Part shown: positions 16,810-25,836 of the stretch, one piece after another
Layout of the letters: each line of letters opens with the position of its first letter
Position numbering within the stretch: the first letter of the stretch is position 1
Program-made: the position numbers and the translations under genes
Assembly (NCBI GenBank): GCA_018396725.1
Contig: JAGTRC010000006.1
Span: forward strand, 1 to 64,000
DNA length: 64,000 bases
Direction: 5' to 3'
From: Candidatus Bathyarchaeota archaeon
Lineage (GTDB): Archaea > Thermoproteota > Bathyarchaeia > 40CM-2-53-6 > DTGE01
The notes under the pieces: generated by a model
Database searches by the model: none
Told to the model about the DNA's origin: nothing
What the model saw: only the letters and a program-made list of their open reading frames with translations

Positions 16810-17220
16810 CTACCTGTAGGATTTCTGTCTCCTACGCCTGGGGCCTGGGCCCCCGAACTTCTTAGGCTCGGTCCTCCTGGGATCCCCGGCCAGCATGGTC
16901 CTGTCGTAGGCTAGCAGCCTCTTCTTCAGGTCCAGGCTCTTACTCCATTTCACCAGGGCCCTCGCTATGGCGGTTCTAACGGCCTCCGCCCGGCTTATGA
17001 TCCCTCCCCCCTTCACATTAACGGCTATATCCACCTCGGAGGCCTTATCCCCGGCTATGCTCAGGGGCTCCGAAACTTTAACTTTAACCAGGTCTGGCTC
17101 AAGCGCCTCCACCGGGACGTTGTTAACGGTTATTAGGCCCCGCCCCGGCTTCAGGATCGCCTTAGCCACTGCAGTCTTACGTTTCCCGGTGGCGAACACC
17201 ATCTTCCTCTTATCTATCAT
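16810..17220 (-). CDS. rps9: 30S ribosomal protein S9
   Basis: 136 aa. Begins VFATGKRKTAVAKAILKPG; GGGIISRAEAVRTAIARALV in the middle and the basic C-terminal tail GPGPRRRRQKSYR that reaches into the ribosomal P site are typical. The gene starts four bases after the L13 stop, so it is coupled to L13. Confidence 0.95.
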   Translation of the reverse strand: MIDKRKMVFATGKRKTAVAKAILKPGRGLITVNNVPVEALEPDLVKVKVSEPLSIAGDKASEVDIAVNVKGGGIISRAEAVRTAIARALVKWSKSLDLKKRLLAYDRTMLAGDPRRTEPKKFGGPGPRRRRQKSYR

Positions 17221-17224
17221 CCCA

Positions 17225-17665
17225 TTATGCCCCCCCTATCTCCCGGGCTAGGTCCCCGATCCTAACCCATGGATACTTAAGCCTATAGGCGGAGTCTTCG
17301 CGGCTCACCTTCACGACCTCCCTCCCAGCCAGTCCGGGGGGAATCCCCATATAAACCTTGACGCGCCTATAGGCTTCCCTGCCTTTAGCCTGTTTCCAGG
17401 GGAGCATTCCCCTCACCGCCCTCCTCACGTACCTGTCGGGGCGGCGGTAATGGACGGGGGATTTCTCCAGGGATCCAAGCGTCCTAGTCCTGAACCTCCT
17501 CCTCGCATCCCTTAGGATCCTCTCCTTGGTGCCCGATACCGCCACCTTCTCAGCGTTCACGATTATTACTTCCCTTCCCTCCAAAGCCTTCTTAGCGGCT
17601 AGGCTCGCCAACCTCCCCAGTATGGCGTTCTCCCCGTCTATTATTATTGGCTCCCTAGCCTCCAT
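17225..17665 (-). CDS. rpl13: 50S ribosomal protein L13
   Basis: 146 aa. IDGENAILGRLASLAAKKAL, EVIIVNAEKVAVSG, RTRTLGSLEKSPVHYRRPDR and VRGMLPWKQAKGREAYRRVK match archaeal L13. It binds 23S rRNA early in subunit assembly. Flanked by L18e and S9 in the canonical order with seven- and four-base gaps. Confidence 0.95.
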   Translation of the reverse strand: MEAREPIIIDGENAILGRLASLAAKKALEGREVIIVNAEKVAVSGTKERILRDARRRFRTRTLGSLEKSPVHYRRPDRYVRRAVRGMLPWKQAKGREAYRRVKVYMGIPPGLAGREVVKVSREDSAYRLKYPWVRIGDLAREIGGA

Positions 17666-17672
17666 ATACTCT

Positions 17673-18026
17673 TCACCCTATGATTATGAGGTTTGAGGGC
17701 TTGTATTCTCCTTCCATGAGCTCCCTGAGGGTGAGGCACCTGCCCCCCGCCTCCCTTATCTTCCTCTCAGCCTGTCCTGTAAAGCTTAATGCCGCCACCG
17801 TCACGGGTTTATTAAGCCTGCCTGAGCCTAGGACCTTCCCCGGGACCACCGCTACTTTGTCTCCGTCGACGTATCTGGCGATGCGTCCAAGGTTCACCGC
17901 CACCCTGCGGCGGCGGGGCCTCTCAAGGATCTCGGCTACGGCCCTCCATATTCCAGCCTTCTCCCTACGGTACTTCTTCTCGGAGAGTAGCACCGCCTCG
18001 TATAATACGGGGTTACGCCTCTGCAT
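17673..18026 (-). CDS. rpl18e: 50S ribosomal protein L18e
   Basis: 117 aa, archaeal and eukaryotic only. ILERPRRRRVAVNLGRIARY, VAVVPGKVLGSGRLNKPVTV and ALSFTGQAERKIREAGG are the conserved blocks. Its start overlaps the end of rpoD by 14 bases, so translation is probably coupled. Confidence 0.95.
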   Translation of the reverse strand: MQRRNPVLYEAVLLSEKKYRREKAGIWRAVAEILERPRRRRVAVNLGRIARYVDGDKVAVVPGKVLGSGRLNKPVTVAALSFTGQAERKIREAGGRCLTLRELMEGEYKPSNLIIIG

Positions 18027-18849
18027 CGGGTTCCCCCTCCAGCCTGTTCGACATCAGGTTTTTAAGGTTCTCAACTTTCTCGGCGAGTATTCGAGCCGCC
18101 TCTACTATGATCCTGTCTATCCTCAGGGATCCGGTGGATTCCACGTTGAATATGAAGGTGGTGTCGTCCCATGAGATCCTGATCCCCGGGGGATCCTTGG
18201 GGCAGTGGCGGACGCATTCGCTGCACATGGTACATTTAAGCTCCTCCGAGACCCTGAGCCTCCCGTCCTCGACGGCTAAGATCTTTTTGGGGCAGTATTC
18301 CACGCATCTCCCGCACGCGTTACATATCTCATCGTCGACGGTGATTATGGGATAATACTTATAGGCGCAGGCGGAGACCGGCTGCCACTTGGCGTGTTCC
18401 CTTCCCCTCCCAAGCCTGGCGTAGGCTTCCAGCTTAATCTTCTGTCCGGGGGCCAACTTCACCAGGGGTATCCCAGGGCTGACCGGATGGATCCTTGGAT
18501 CCTGCGGTTCAAGATCCCCGGAGTATATGGTTCTCGCTCCTCCATCGGCTTCAGCCTCCAGGGTTAGTGTGGCGCGGCATCTGGAGCATCCCAGCTCAGC
18601 CCCGCAGCTGCACTCCTCAGGCAGGTTATACGAGTCCAGGTCCGTGGTTAGAGGGATCAACCCTAACCTATGCGCCAATATCTCATCGTACATGGGGGAG
18701 GTGTTCTCGAGGATCATCACGTCCTCTATGGCCATCGTTGGAACCTCGGCTATCATGGCCCTCCTCAGAGCGTTGGCCATGGCGGCGTCCACCCCCCTGA
18801 GGATGAAGGAAACCTTATCCCCATCCACCCTCAATATCGTGACGTCCAT
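18013..18849 (-). CDS. rpoD: DNA-directed RNA polymerase subunit D with two Fe-S cluster motifs
   Basis: 278 aa. The alpha-like dimerisation domain begins DKVSFILRGVDAAMANALRR and has HRLGLIPLTTDLDSY. An inserted ferredoxin-like domain at about residues 170-220 has two complete motifs, CNACGRCVEYCP and CTMCSECVRHCP, so two [4Fe-4S] clusters are likely. Such domains occur in RpoD of some archaea, with one or two clusters, and are thought to stabilise the D-L heterodimer. A further cysteine set (CSCGAELGCSRC, near 82-93) resembles a zinc site. S11, normally between S4 and this gene, is absent. Confidence 0.96.
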   Translation of the reverse strand: MDVTILRVDGDKVSFILRGVDAAMANALRRAMIAEVPTMAIEDVMILENTSPMYDEILAHRLGLIPLTTDLDSYNLPEECSCGAELGCSRCRATLTLEAEADGGARTIYSGDLEPQDPRIHPVSPGIPLVKLAPGQKIKLEAYARLGRGREHAKWQPVSACAYKYYPIITVDDEICNACGRCVEYCPKKILAVEDGRLRVSEELKCTMCSECVRHCPKDPPGIRISWDDTTFIFNVESTGSLRIDRIIVEAARILAEKVENLKNLMSNRLEGEPDAEA

Positions 18850-18923
18850 TTCTAGGAGCCCCCTAGGACCATGGGTCTCCCATCCAACCCATCCATATCT
18901 TCGGCGATCCCTCCGTGGGCGGT

Positions 18924-19445
18924 TCAGGCCCTCTGGCTTGCCAAGGCTGGATGCTCCGGCTCGTTGAACGGGCTCCCCGGGGCGTAGGAGATGGAGGACT
19001 CCTCATCCCTTTTAACGAGGTATCCCGGCACCGTCACCCTCCTCTCCCCGACTAGGATGTGGCCGTGGGCCACCATCTGCCTCGCCTGATGTATGGTCTT
19101 GGCGAGGCCCCTCCTATAGACGATTGTTTGAAGCCTCCTCTCCAACAGGTCCTTCACATCCAGGTCTAGGACGTCGTCTATGGTGGCGCCCTCCCTGAGC
19201 AATCCCAGTTTGACGAGCATCCCGAGGTACTCCGCCTGCCGCTCCCTGCGCTCCTCCTCGGCCATCCCGAGGAGGGCCCTGGCTATCCCCCTGATCTTCG
19301 AGAGCATGGTCTTCAACCGCCAAAGCTCCCTTTTATTCCTCAGCCCATACTCCCCTACGAGCCTGAGCTCGGCCTCGAGTTGATCCAGCTGCCATGGATG
19401 GCGGGGGCCTTCGTATTTTTTACGCCGCCTCTTAGGATCCCCCAT
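18924..19445 (-). CDS. rps4: 30S ribosomal protein S4
   Basis: 173 aa. Starts with [20 protein letters not shown], as in archaeal S4/eukaryotic uS4. The S4 RNA-binding domain near residues 105-150 reads [20 protein letters not shown] followed by [17 protein letters not shown]. It is a primary 16S rRNA binder. The gene follows S13 by seven bases. Confidence 0.95.
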   Translation of the reverse strand: MGDPKRRRKKYEGPRHPWQLDQLEAELRLVGEYGLRNKRELWRLKTMLSKIRGIARALLGMAEEERRERQAEYLGMLVKLGLLREGATIDDVLDLDVKDLLERRLQTIVYRRGLAKTIHQARQMVAHGHILVGERRVTVPGYLVKRDEESSISYAPGSPFNEPEHPALASQRA

Positions 19446-19452
19446 AAGGCTG

Positions 19453-19959
19453 TCACCTAACCATCTTCTTCCTCTTCACACCGACGGTTTTACCCTTCCT
19501 TCCGGTGGTCCTGGTCCTCTGCCCCCTAACCTTGAGGCCCAGCGCATGCCTTACGCCCCTCCAACTCCTAATTTCCTTCATTAAATCTATGTCGGCTCTA
19601 ACCCTCAGATCCAGATCCGACCCTACAAGGTGGAGGTCCCTACCGGTCTCCAGATCCTTCCGGCGGTTCAGAAGCCATGAGGGCAACCCGTATTTGATGG
19701 GATCCCTTATGGCGTCCTCGATCTTGGAGACCAGGTCATCGGATAACTCCCCCGCCCTAAGGTTAGGATTTAAATTTAAAGCGTTGACTATGGCGTGGGC
19801 TAGGTTCATCCCCACCCCCCTTATCTTGGTTAGGGCGTAGGCTACCCTCTTGGATCCGTCGAGGTCGGTTCCCAGCACCCTCACTATATGCCTATATTCG
19901 CTCGACAAAGCCCATGCAACCAGCCAGCTTTCTCTTCTAATCTGGGGGACAGCGGCCAT
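19453..19959 (-). CDS. rps13: 30S ribosomal protein S13
   Basis: 168 aa. [18 protein letters not shown] near residue 22 and [20 protein letters not shown] are the helix-two-turn-helix core; the C-terminal [20 protein letters not shown] and basic tail contact the P-site tRNA. The N-terminal 20 residues before the conserved core are slightly longer than usual. First gene of the long minus-strand cluster; TTTAAAGATGACCTTTAAAA immediately upstream provides TATA-like elements, implying a short leader. Confidence 0.95.
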   Translation of the reverse strand: MAAVPQIRRESWLVAWALSSEYRHIVRVLGTDLDGSKRVAYALTKIRGVGMNLAHAIVNALNLNPNLRAGELSDDLVSKIEDAIRDPIKYGLPSWLLNRRKDLETGRDLHLVGSDLDLRVRADIDLMKEIRSWRGVRHALGLKVRGQRTRTTGRKGKTVGVKRKKMVR

Positions 19960-20084
19960 ATTTAAAGATGACCTTTAAAAAGAATCTTTAATAGACGAAG
20001 GAGCACCGGATGGAGATCGAGGAGGACCGCGTAGATCCTCCTTTTAAGGGTTCTCAGCGGGCCCTCCCACTCCATCGGCGTCGG

Positions 20085-20414
20085 CTACTTGAACAGCCTC
20101 CCATAAATATCGGATAGAAAGGATTCGGCTTCCCTTAAAAGGTTTAATCCTTTCTCGGTGATCCTGTAATATTTCCTTTTGGGACCTGTTAGGCTGCGCA
20201 TGGTGCCAGCGGACTCTATGTATCCATCCTGTTCAAGCGTGTATAGGACCATATAGGAGGTTACTTGTCCGGGTTTAAAGCCGAAACGGCTCCGGATCTC
20301 CTCCCTTATCTCGTATCCATATTTAGGGCTATCCCTCAGAAGGCTTAATATGTAGATCCACAGGTTCTCCACAGTGAGTTTCCTAATCAACCTTTTGAGG
20401 GGCAATTTCATCAA
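20085..20414 (-). CDS. PadR-family winged-helix transcriptional regulator
   Basis: 109 aa. WIYILSLLRDSPKYGYEIRE is the typical first helices of PadR, followed by FKPGQVTSYMVLYTLEQDGY for the recognition helix and GPKRKYYRITEKGLNLL for the wing. The C-terminal dimerisation helix is short, as in PadR-s1-like proteins. It sits alone upstream of the ribosomal cluster on the same strand, and its target is unknown. Confidence 0.85.
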   Translation of the reverse strand: MMKLPLKRLIRKLTVENLWIYILSLLRDSPKYGYEIREEIRSRFGFKPGQVTSYMVLYTLEQDGYIESAGTMRSLTGPKRKYYRITEKGLNLLREAESFLSDIYGRLFK

Positions 20415-20666
20415 CCCGCCCCTATCCGGTTAATTTACAGCGCTCATCCAACCGTTTACCTAACTATTTTTAGGGTGCGAACCATTTTTTAGGGCGTAGA
20501 GCAGCCTTATAAAGCTGCTCACCCCGAGATGGCTCAGCTTCAACGGGGCAACTGGGTCGGCGCCGGAGAATAGATTGTACCCTTCCATTTGAACCTCAAA
20601 CGAGGGTGAGCTGCACGTGTTGCTAAGAAAGCTCAACGTTGATTAGCAGAAAAGTTTATGTTTTTG

Positions 20667-20692
20667 TCCCACATTTCCCAATTTTTGTGGGA
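20667..20692 (+). promoter_or_regulatory. Inverted repeat touching the vapB start, probable operator
   Basis: TCCCACA (20667-20673) and TGTGGGA (20686-20692) form a perfect 7-base inverted repeat whose second arm includes the first base of the vapB ATG. The placement mirrors the repeat before the antitoxin at 1870. Confidence 0.45.
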
Positions 20693-20994
20693 TGGATTTG
20701 AGGGCTGGACAAACGGAGATAATCAAGATGGATTCAAAAGGGAGGGTTTCCATACCCAAGGTGCTGAGGGAACAACTCTGCCTAAACCGGGGAATGGAAC
20801 TTGAAATCTCTGAAGATAAAGGAAGGATCGTGTTGACACCACTTACAGAGGACCCTGTTGAGACAATCTTTGAAGTGTTAAGTCAAACCCTACCCGAGGG
20901 GAGGACAGCCACAGAGGTTCAGCGGGAGTTAAGAGGCGAATGGAATCGAGGTCTCGATAAAGAGGTATCTCGCATTTGCGGAGCCGAGGATTAA
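20692..20994 (+). CDS. vapB: AbrB-family antitoxin VapB
   Basis: 100 aa. The AbrB swapped-hairpin domain covers residues 8-52 (IIKMDSKGRVSIPKVLREQL, then GMELEISEDKGRIVLTPL). The longer C-terminal half, with LPEGRTATEVQRELRGEW, probably binds the toxin. It overlaps the vapC start by 19 bases, so the two are co-translated. Confidence 0.85.
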   Translation: MDLRAGQTEIIKMDSKGRVSIPKVLREQLCLNRGMELEISEDKGRIVLTPLTEDPVETIFEVLSQTLPEGRTATEVQRELRGEWNRGLDKEVSRICGAED

Positions 20995-21407
20995 AGGTTG
21001 TCCTCGACACCTGGATCTTCCTTGACCCCTCAGAACCCTCCAAAGCCCTTCTAAATCAGGCTCGGCTTAGAAACCTAGAAGGACTCGTTAGCACAGTCAC
21101 TTTCGCCGAACTTTACTCCCTCCTCTACAAAAGAGTTAACGAAAAGGAAATTGAAAGGTTTAGGAGGAGCATGGAACGGCTCAACCTGAGGGACGTTCCG
21201 GTCACCAGGGATATCGCTGAAGAGGGCGGGAGATATAAAGCTAAATACGGCTTTTCCATTGCAGACGGGATAATCCTAGCCACAGCAGTTATGGAGCATG
21301 CGAAAATACTCGTAACCGGAGATCCAGACTTCGAGAGAGTTATGGAGGTTAAAGTTGCCAACCCAGAGGAGGCCATGGAAGTTCTCAGATCAAAGGGAGA
21401 AGGCTAA
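20976..21407 (+). CDS. vapC: PIN-domain toxin VapC
   Basis: 143 aa from TTG at 20976 inside the end of vapB. VVLDTWIFLD at residues 8-17 gives the first acidic residue, TFAELYSLLYKR the second, FSIADGIILATAVMEH and VTGDPDFERV the others. Expected to be a Mg-dependent RNase held by the AbrB antitoxin. No truncation is seen. Confidence 0.85.
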   Translation: MRSRGLKVVLDTWIFLDPSEPSKALLNQARLRNLEGLVSTVTFAELYSLLYKRVNEKEIERFRRSMERLNLRDVPVTRDIAEEGGRYKAKYGFSIADGIILATAVMEHAKILVTGDPDFERVMEVKVANPEEAMEVLRSKGEG

Positions 21408-21810
21408 AACTCCCTAAGAAAACCTAATCCCGGCTTTCTCAAATTCGTGAACCCATATTTTCTAGAAGAAACTTCCCTGTCCCCTCAAGGGTCTTCCATA
21501 TGCGACCTCTGGGACTTCATTTGTCTTCAGCGGTGCCTGTAAAGAGGGCCCTTAACAGTCTTCTCAGCAATATCTGTCTCCTTAACTATCCCTCTATAGG
21601 ACTTATCGCCAGTAAGCGAGTATTCCCGCTCGTGTAATCCATTCCTTTCCCCGCTCGATTTTTATTCCCCGGGATGACAGGTGCCGTCCCCCCCTTTAAA
21701 TGGAGCTCAAACCCAAAAGTAAATTAGCCCTGTAACGTAAAAATCGAGCGGATATTTTAGCAACTTTCAAGCGAAAAAGAGCCCAATTCCGGCTTTTTAG
21801 CCTTTAGAAA
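21408..21810. other. Intergenic stretch, possible coding debris on the minus strand
   Basis: No intact gene is seen. On the minus strand around 21531-21640 a short open stretch encodes GDKSYRGIVKETDIAEKTVK, which looks like part of a helix-turn-helix but has no recognisable start or partner. The remainder is unassigned. Confidence 0.3.
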
Positions 21811-21920
21811 TGGCGCCGGGAGTGGGATTCGAACCCACGAGGCCCGTGAGGGCCACAGGCTCGCCGTCCCGTTCGGTGGATGCTCCAGGCCTGCCCCGTA
21901 CCAGGCTCGGGAATCCCGGC
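21811..21920 (-). tRNA. tRNA-Ser (GGA anticodon) with a 21-base intron
   Basis: Acceptor stem GCCGGGA/TCCCGGC, discriminator G, encoded CCA at 21813-21811, D-arm CCC-GAGCCTGGTAC-GGG, T-arm GTGGG-TTCGAAT-CCCAC and a 17-base variable arm identify a type II serine tRNA. The anticodon stem is CAGGC/GCCTG with loop CT-GGA-G interrupted after position 37. The intron is 21882-21862 (21 bases), at the canonical 37/38 site. The mature form is 89 bases with CCA. Confidence 0.9.
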
Positions 21921-22120
21921 TCCCATCAGCACAACTAATCTTGTATGAGGATCAAGATTAGTTTTACTATGAGTTGAACCGTGGGCTTGGACGGCCTCAA
22001 GCCCGGCGGGCTCAACCCTTAGAGAGAGGTAGCCTAGGCCTCCTAGGATCCGTCCCTCCTCCGAAATCGATAAATGAAGGCGTTGAAGCCATCATTAACC
22101 GCGTCCATGGTGGGGCATCC

Positions 22121-23143
22121 TTGAGGATCGTCATGGTGGGTTTCGGCTGCGTAGGGCAGGCTTTCCTGAGGATGGTCTCGGAGGGGGCCGCCCCCCTCTC
22201 CGATTTCTGGATCCATCCCAGAGTGGTGGCCGTGGCGGATAGAGGCGGCGCCTTAGTGGACGAGAAGGGCCTGAACCCTAGGGAGATCCTCGCGCTTAAG
22301 AGCCGTCGCGGGAGCGTGGCGGCGGATCCCACCCGTGGGAGGCCCGGCTTAACCGGCTTGGAGCTCCTAAGGGACGTGGAGGCCGAGGTCCTGGTGGAGG
22401 TCACACCCACCAATATAAGGGATGGGGAGCCGGGTTTAAGCCATATAAGGGAGGCTTTGAGGCGGGGATTCCACGTCGTAACGACTAATAAGGGGCCGCT
22501 GGCCTTGGCCCTGCCCGCCTTGATGGAGCTGGCTGAGTATAATGGGGTGCAGCTCAGGTTCAGCGGCGCCGTGGGCGGGGGCACCCCTATACTCGACTTG
22601 GGGAGGGAGGGGTTATTCGGGAACCGCGTGGAGAGCGTGAGGGGGATATTGAACGGCACAACGAACTACATCCTTACCCGGATGGCTGAGGCCGGCCTCT
22701 CCATGGATGAGGCTCTGAGGGAGGCTCAAACCCTGGGCTACGCGGAGGCGGATCCAAGCATCGACGTCGAGGGCTTAGACTCCGCATGTAAGCTGGTCAT
22801 CATAGCCAACTGGGTGATGCGTATGGACTGCTCCCTCGGAGATGTGAAGGTTAGGGGTATATCCGATGTAACCCTGGAGCAGGTTAGGGGGGCTGAGGCT
22901 GAGGGTATGAGGGTGAAGCTTGTGGCGTCCGCAGCCGATGGGAGGCTCGAGGTTAAGCCCGAGCTTGTGTCTAGGGGGGAGCCCCTATGCGTCGATGGAA
23001 CCCTTAACGCTGTAACCTTCAGGGCTGAGCCGGCTGGGGAAGTCACCATAGTGGGGAGGGGGGCTGGGGGCCCGGAGACGGCGAGCGCGATAATCAGGGA
23101 CCTAGCCAAGATAAGGATGGAGGCCGCTAAGCTAATAGCCTAG
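22121..23143 (+). CDS. hom: Homoserine dehydrogenase
   Basis: 340 aa from TTG at 22121, chosen because LRIVMVGFGCVGQAF is the first strand and NAD(P)-binding loop and GGTGGGG precedes it; the frame is open back to 21974 but that extension is unlike the family. TTNKGPLA near residue 120 has the catalytic Lys, and FSGAVGGGTPI, GILNGTTNYIL and GYAEADPSIDVEG complete the substrate site. There is no C-terminal ACT domain. It reduces aspartate semialdehyde to homoserine and begins a threonine gene group with ask, thrC and thrB. Confidence 0.93.
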   Translation: MRIVMVGFGCVGQAFLRMVSEGAAPLSDFWIHPRVVAVADRGGALVDEKGLNPREILALKSRRGSVAADPTRGRPGLTGLELLRDVEAEVLVEVTPTNIRDGEPGLSHIREALRRGFHVVTTNKGPLALALPALMELAEYNGVQLRFSGAVGGGTPILDLGREGLFGNRVESVRGILNGTTNYILTRMAEAGLSMDEALREAQTLGYAEADPSIDVEGLDSACKLVIIANWVMRMDCSLGDVKVRGISDVTLEQVRGAEAEGMRVKLVASAADGRLEVKPELVSRGEPLCVDGTLNAVTFRAEPAGEVTIVGRGAGGPETASAIIRDLAKIRMEAAKLIA

Positions 23144-23210
23144 ATGGGGGAGGATTGAATGAGACGTGCGGAGATGGGGCGGGTCGGCTAGGCTGGAGGC
23201 GGATTAGGTC

Positions 23211-24605
23211 TTGATCCTCGTGGTAGAGCTCGGCGGATCGAGTATAGCGGATCCCGGGAGGCTCTCCAACGCTTCACGGATCGTCGCGGATAGGGTGGCT
23301 TCCGGGGATAGGATCGCCGTGGTCGTCTCAGCGTTGCCCGGGGTGACCGACAAGCTCCTAGAGGCGGCTGAGCACGCCTGTACCGGGGATCAGAACCACG
23401 TCAAGGATCTCGTCGAGGATGTTAAGAGCCTGCATCTAGGGATCGCCGCCGCATGTGTAGAGGGGGGTTTCGGGGAGGATTCCATCCGCAGCCTAAGGTC
23501 CCTATGCGAAGACCTGAACAGGATCTTGATAGGCATCTCCTATCTGAGGGAGTTGACGGCTAGGTCGAGGGATTATGTGCTCTCATTCGGGGAGAGGCTT
23601 TCAACCACCATAGTCTATTATCTCCTGAGGTCCAAGGGTTTGGAGGCGGAGTACTTCCTGGGAGGAGACTGCGGAGTCATAACCGATGGGAACTACGGCG
23701 ACGCCTCACCCCTCTACAACGTCTCTAAAGTGGAGATTAGGAGGATACTGGGGCCCCTCCTGGACGCGGGAATAGTCCCCGTGGTGACAGGTTTCGTAGG
23801 GAAGACCCAGGAGGGGGTTGTCACGACCCTCGGCAGGGGCGGCTCAGACTACACGGCTACGCTCATAGGGGCTGCGTTGAAGGCTGATGAGGTTTGGATC
23901 CTCGGGGAGGTTGGAGGGTTGATGACAGCGGATCCCAGGATAGAGCCTAACGCCAGGATCATCCGTAGATTATCCTATGAGGAGGCTATGGAGATGGCCC
24001 ATTTCAGGGCTAAGTCCATCCATCCCAGGGCTTTAGAGCCTGCGGCCCTCACGGGTATACCCGTGAGGATCAGGAGCATATATGAATGGGATGATCCTGG
24101 AACGGTCATCTCCAGGGAGGGGGGAAGCCCCATGGTTAAGGCTGTGACCATGATCGACAACGCCTCGATGATCACGGTCAGCGGGGGAGGGATGATGGGG
24201 GCCCCTGGGACGGCGGCTAAGATATTCAGGGTGCTGGGGGATCAGGGCATAAATATACTCATGATATCCCAGAGCTCCTCGGAGGTGAACATATCCATGG
24301 TGGTCCCCGAGGAGGACCTGGATAGGGCTGTGAGCATCTTGGAGATGGCTATGCTTGGAAAGGAGAACGTGAGGGAGATAAAGCCTGAACCCAGCATCTC
24401 GGTCATATCGGTTATAGGTGAGGGGATGAAGGGCACCGTCGGGATAGCCGCCAAGGTGTTCGGGGCTGTGGCTGAGAATAATATAAACGTGAAGATGATA
24501 GCCCAAGGCTCCTCGGAGACCAATATATCCTTCGTGGTCGATAGGAGCCTGGGGGCTAAAGCCGTCAGGGCGCTGCATTCAAGGTTTAACCTGGATAAGA
24601 TTTAA
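23211..24605 (+). CDS. lysC: Aspartate kinase
   Basis: 464 aa from TTG at 23211, with an amino acid kinase domain to about residue 300 and two ACT domains at the C-terminus (ITVSGGGMMGAPGTAAKIF and VISVIGEGMKGTVGIAAKVF), suggesting feedback control by threonine or lysine. LGRGGSDYTATLIGAALKAD and KSIHPRALEPA confirm the family. Several normally invariant positions differ. The opening motif is VELGGSSI instead of the K-F-G-G-T/S form, so its Lys is Glu. The TDVDG-type nucleotide loop reads GEVGG, and FGAK reads FRAK. The enzyme may be divergent or impaired. Its end overlaps the convergent thrC end by 20 bases. Confidence 0.9.
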   Translation: MILVVELGGSSIADPGRLSNASRIVADRVASGDRIAVVVSALPGVTDKLLEAAEHACTGDQNHVKDLVEDVKSLHLGIAAACVEGGFGEDSIRSLRSLCEDLNRILIGISYLRELTARSRDYVLSFGERLSTTIVYYLLRSKGLEAEYFLGGDCGVITDGNYGDASPLYNVSKVEIRRILGPLLDAGIVPVVTGFVGKTQEGVVTTLGRGGSDYTATLIGAALKADEVWILGEVGGLMTADPRIEPNARIIRRLSYEEAMEMAHFRAKSIHPRALEPAALTGIPVRIRSIYEWDDPGTVISREGGSPMVKAVTMIDNASMITVSGGGMMGAPGTAAKIFRVLGDQGINILMISQSSSEVNISMVVPEEDLDRAVSILEMAMLGKENVREIKPEPSISVISVIGEGMKGTVGIAAKVFGAVAENNINVKMIAQGSSETNISFVVDRSLGAKAVRALHSRFNLDKI

Positions 24606-25836
24606 CCCGGAGACGCTGAGCCCTAAGGAGCTTGAGGATCTCAGCGGCGTCCCCTTTAACCCTCCTGAACCTGGCGTTTCTCAGGACTATCTCCGGGTCC
24701 TTGAGGCCGTGGCCCGTGGCTATACATAGGATCTCCATATCCCCCTGGACTACGCCATCCCTTAACAGTTTGCGTATCCCGGCTATGGGAGCGGCGCTGG
24801 CGGGCTCCACGAACAACCCTTCAAGCCTGGCTAAGAGGCGTTGAGCCTCCAGTATCTCCCTGTCGCTCACGGTCTCCATCAGGCCCCCGGACTCCCTGAC
24901 GGCGTTTAAGGCCTTTCTCCAGCTCACGGGGGCTCCGATCCTTATGGCTGTGGCGATGGTTTCAGGCCTCCCCCACGGCCTGATCTTATCCAGGCCTTGC
25001 TTGAAGGCCTCGGCTATGGGTGAAGCCCCCTCCGCCTGGATCCCGACCAGCCTCGGAGCCCCATCCTCCAAGCCTAGGGTCTTGAGCTCCTGGAAGCCCT
25101 TCCATAGGGCGCTTATGTTCCCGGCGTTCCCTACGGGCAGGGCAACCAGGTCTGGAAGCCTCCCCAGCTGATCCCTCGCCTCGAAGGCCAGGGTCTTCTG
25201 CCCCTCGATCCTGTAGGGGTTTATGGAGTTCAGGAGGTATATCTCACGGGACCTCTCGGATATATCCATCACCAGCCTTAAAGCCTCGTCGAAGTTTCCC
25301 TCCACCTGGAATATCTCGGCTCCATGGGCTACCGCCTGGGCCAGCTTCCCCCTGGCAACCCTTCCCGAGGGGACTAGGACTATCCCCCTCAAACCCGCCT
25401 TAGCGGCGTAGGCGGCTAGGGATGCAGAGGTGTTCCCTGTGGAGGCGCATGCCACGGCCTTCACCCTGTGCTCCAGGGCCTTGGAGACGCCCACGGTCAT
25501 CCCTCGATCCTTGAATGAGCATGTAGGGTTATCTCCCTCCATCTTAACCCATAGATCCCTGACGCCTAGCATCTCCCCTAGACGCCTGCAACGGTGTAGG
25601 CGGGTCCCTCCCTCTCCGAGGGAGACTATGCATGCATCGTCATTCACGGGCAGGAGCTCCCTGTAACGCCACACCGATAAGCTTCTGCGCCTGATCCCCT
25701 CATGGTCGAGCCTGTCCCCCAGCTCCTCATAGTCGTATGCAACCTCTAGGAGCCCCCCGCATCTCCCGCAGCGATAGATGAGGCTGGCCCCGGGATGCTC
25801 CCCTCCACACTCTACACATCGAAGCCAGTGATTCAA
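24586..25836 (-). CDS. thrC: Threonine synthase
   Basis: 416 aa. A zinc-ribbon-like N-terminus (CVECG and CGRCGG) precedes the PLP domain with SFKDRGMTVG around residue 107, whose Lys binds PLP. ASTGNTSASLAAYAAKAG, PVGNAGNISALWKGF and CIATGHGLKDPE follow. It converts phosphohomoserine to threonine. It shares the ATGA overlap with the upstream homoserine kinase gene, giving a thrB-thrC transcript facing hom-ask. Confidence 0.94.
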   Translation of the reverse strand: MNHWLRCVECGGEHPGASLIYRCGRCGGLLEVAYDYEELGDRLDHEGIRRRSLSVWRYRELLPVNDDACIVSLGEGGTRLHRCRRLGEMLGVRDLWVKMEGDNPTCSFKDRGMTVGVSKALEHRVKAVACASTGNTSASLAAYAAKAGLRGIVLVPSGRVARGKLAQAVAHGAEIFQVEGNFDEALRLVMDISERSREIYLLNSINPYRIEGQKTLAFEARDQLGRLPDLVALPVGNAGNISALWKGFQELKTLGLEDGAPRLVGIQAEGASPIAEAFKQGLDKIRPWGRPETIATAIRIGAPVSWRKALNAVRESGGLMETVSDREILEAQRLLARLEGLFVEPASAAPIAGIRKLLRDGVVQGDMEILCIATGHGLKDPEIVLRNARFRRVKGDAAEILKLLRAQRLRVKSYPG

